A stretch of 17,524 nt of DNA from assembly GCA_025765595.1 (NCBI GenBank), contig JAIVFH010000490.1:1-17524 (forward strand), in the 5' to 3' direction. The translations under genes were made by a program, and so were the position numbers. This stretch comes from Obelidium mucronatum. Lineage: Eukaryota > Chytridiomycota > Chytridiomycetes > Chytridiales > Chytriomycetaceae. Below the pieces are notes generated by a model, which did not search any database, was not told the origin of the DNA, and was given only the letters and a program-made list of their open reading frames with translations. Below are positions 16,779-17,524 of the stretch, in pieces (the first letter of the stretch is position 1; each line of letters starts with the position of its first letter).

Positions 16779-17524
16779 TCAGAACTTGCGTTCTGTGAAA
16801 GCTCGAATCGGACTTCTTAACTGTAAGTCTGCGAGGGACCTCATGCCCATTAGAGAGATTATCTTTCTGTGCTGCGTTGCTGGCACCGCTTTAGTCATTA
16901 TATCCGCGATCATGTCTTCTGTTGGGCAATATATCAGCTCAACGGCCTTTTTCTTTAAATGATCACGAATAAAGTTTCCTCTAATGTCAATGTGCTTCAT
17001 CATTGCATGGTGCTTTGGGTTTGTTGCCACTGCAATCGTTGACTTATTATCTTGGTTTATTACTGTAGGCTTTTCTATTGGGTAGCCGATCTCCTCCAGT
17101 ACGTGTCTGTACCAGAGGGCTTCCTTTATCACCTCAGACAGTGAGTGAACTCCGCTTCTGTTGAAGACAGTGCTACTACTGACTGTTTCTTACTATACCA
17201 AGATACGATCGCTGACGACATCATGAAGAGATATCCTGATCTGGATTTTCTTCCCTTTGACATCGCAAAACTGGCGTCTGCGTATCCAACGATATCGCCA
17301 AACTCCATCTGCAACCATTGATCTAGCGATTCATCTGTCGGAAATAAGATTGGTGGGTTCTTTGATTTTCGATAGAAAATCCTATAATCATATGTTCCTC
17401 TCAGATACCTGCACAAGTGTAGCAGCGCCTTCCAGTCTTCTTTGCGTGCATCATTCTGATACTGCGATAGTACATGGACTGCAAACACTATATCGGGTCG
17501 CGTGTGTCCAGCTAAGTACATTAA
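16779..17524 (-). pseudogene. Pol C-terminus (reverse transcriptase end plus RNase H) of the second copia element, frameshifted
   Basis: The frame open at the window edge reads LMYLAGHTRPDIVFAV (end of the reverse transcriptase connection), then RNase H: YADASFAMSKGRKSRSGY, VSWYSKKQSVVALSSTEAEF, and stops at ~17129. The continuation VIKEALWYRHVLEEIG, NQDNKSTIAV, HIDIRGNFIRDHL and MIADIMTKAVP is in the neighbouring frame (17132-16779). A single missing base near 17141-17150, after EAEF, accounts for the break. RNase H acidic residues (YAD, TEAE, QDN) are otherwise present. The break suggests an older, inactive copy, unlike the intact element to the left. Confidence 0.88.

Larger units (their letters stand above)
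16244..17524 (-). mobile_element. Second Ty1/copia element, 3' portion (continues past the window)
   Basis: From right to left: the end of pol with RNase H (17524-16779), a ~190-bp 3' untranslated stretch, polypurine tract 16584-16576, and LTR 16575-16244. The protein is clearly diverged from the element at 1707-7616 and the LTR is unrelated, so this is a different copia family. The target duplication and 5' LTR lie outside the window. Confidence 0.88.

Noticed and set aside
1..17524. CRISPR arrays, bacterial operons, riboswitches, rRNA genes
   Set aside because: Nothing of the kind is visible, and the genes are clearly eukaryotic.

Overview
This window comes from a eukaryotic nucleus, most likely an early-diverging, chytrid-like fungus. 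The clues are short spliceosomal introns (about 46-200 bp, several with TACTAAT-type branch points), a cellular RNA-silencing RNA-dependent RNA polymerase (RdRP), a fungal WOPR (Gti1/Pac2/Wor1-type) regulator, a class C GPCR with a periplasmic-binding-protein-like ectodomain, and Ty1/copia retrotransposons. The taxon is inferred from this gene mix.

Layout. Positions 3-8248 (+) hold the C-terminal ~754 codons of an RdRP gene, split by a complete Ty1/copia element at 1707-7616 (coded on the minus strand). The element has two 369-bp LTRs that look identical by eye, a 5-bp target duplication (ATCTC), a polypurine tract and one intact 1656-codon Gag-Pol frame. It therefore looks very young. Positions 8425-11139 (-) hold a WOPR transcription-regulator gene, convergent with the RdRP, which I reconstruct as seven exons; it carries a one-base frameshift inside the WOPR domain. 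Positions 11140-12730 show no gene. Positions 12735-13003 are a decayed copy of the RdRP 3' end. About 13081-15912 (+) is a multi-exon class C GPCR gene with an N-terminal ligand-binding domain, seven membrane segments and a cytosolic tail; it has two apparent single-base frameshifts. About 16010-16197 is a decayed copy of the WOPR gene 3' end. Positions 16244-17524 (-) are the 3' part of a second, different and frameshifted copia element with canonical TG...CA LTR ends.

How the parts relate. The RdRP 3' end and WOPR 3' end occur twice in the same order and orientation: intact and adjacent at ~8.0-8.7 kb, and decayed and separated by the GPCR gene at ~12.7-16.2 kb. This implies an old segmental duplication of the convergent gene junction. 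The most striking event is the recent landing of an apparently intact retrotransposon inside an RNAi-pathway polymerase, a gene of the kind that normally helps restrain such elements. The element's 3' LTR promoter points antisense into the remaining RdRP exons. All gene functions are inferred from visible motifs; no database search was possible.
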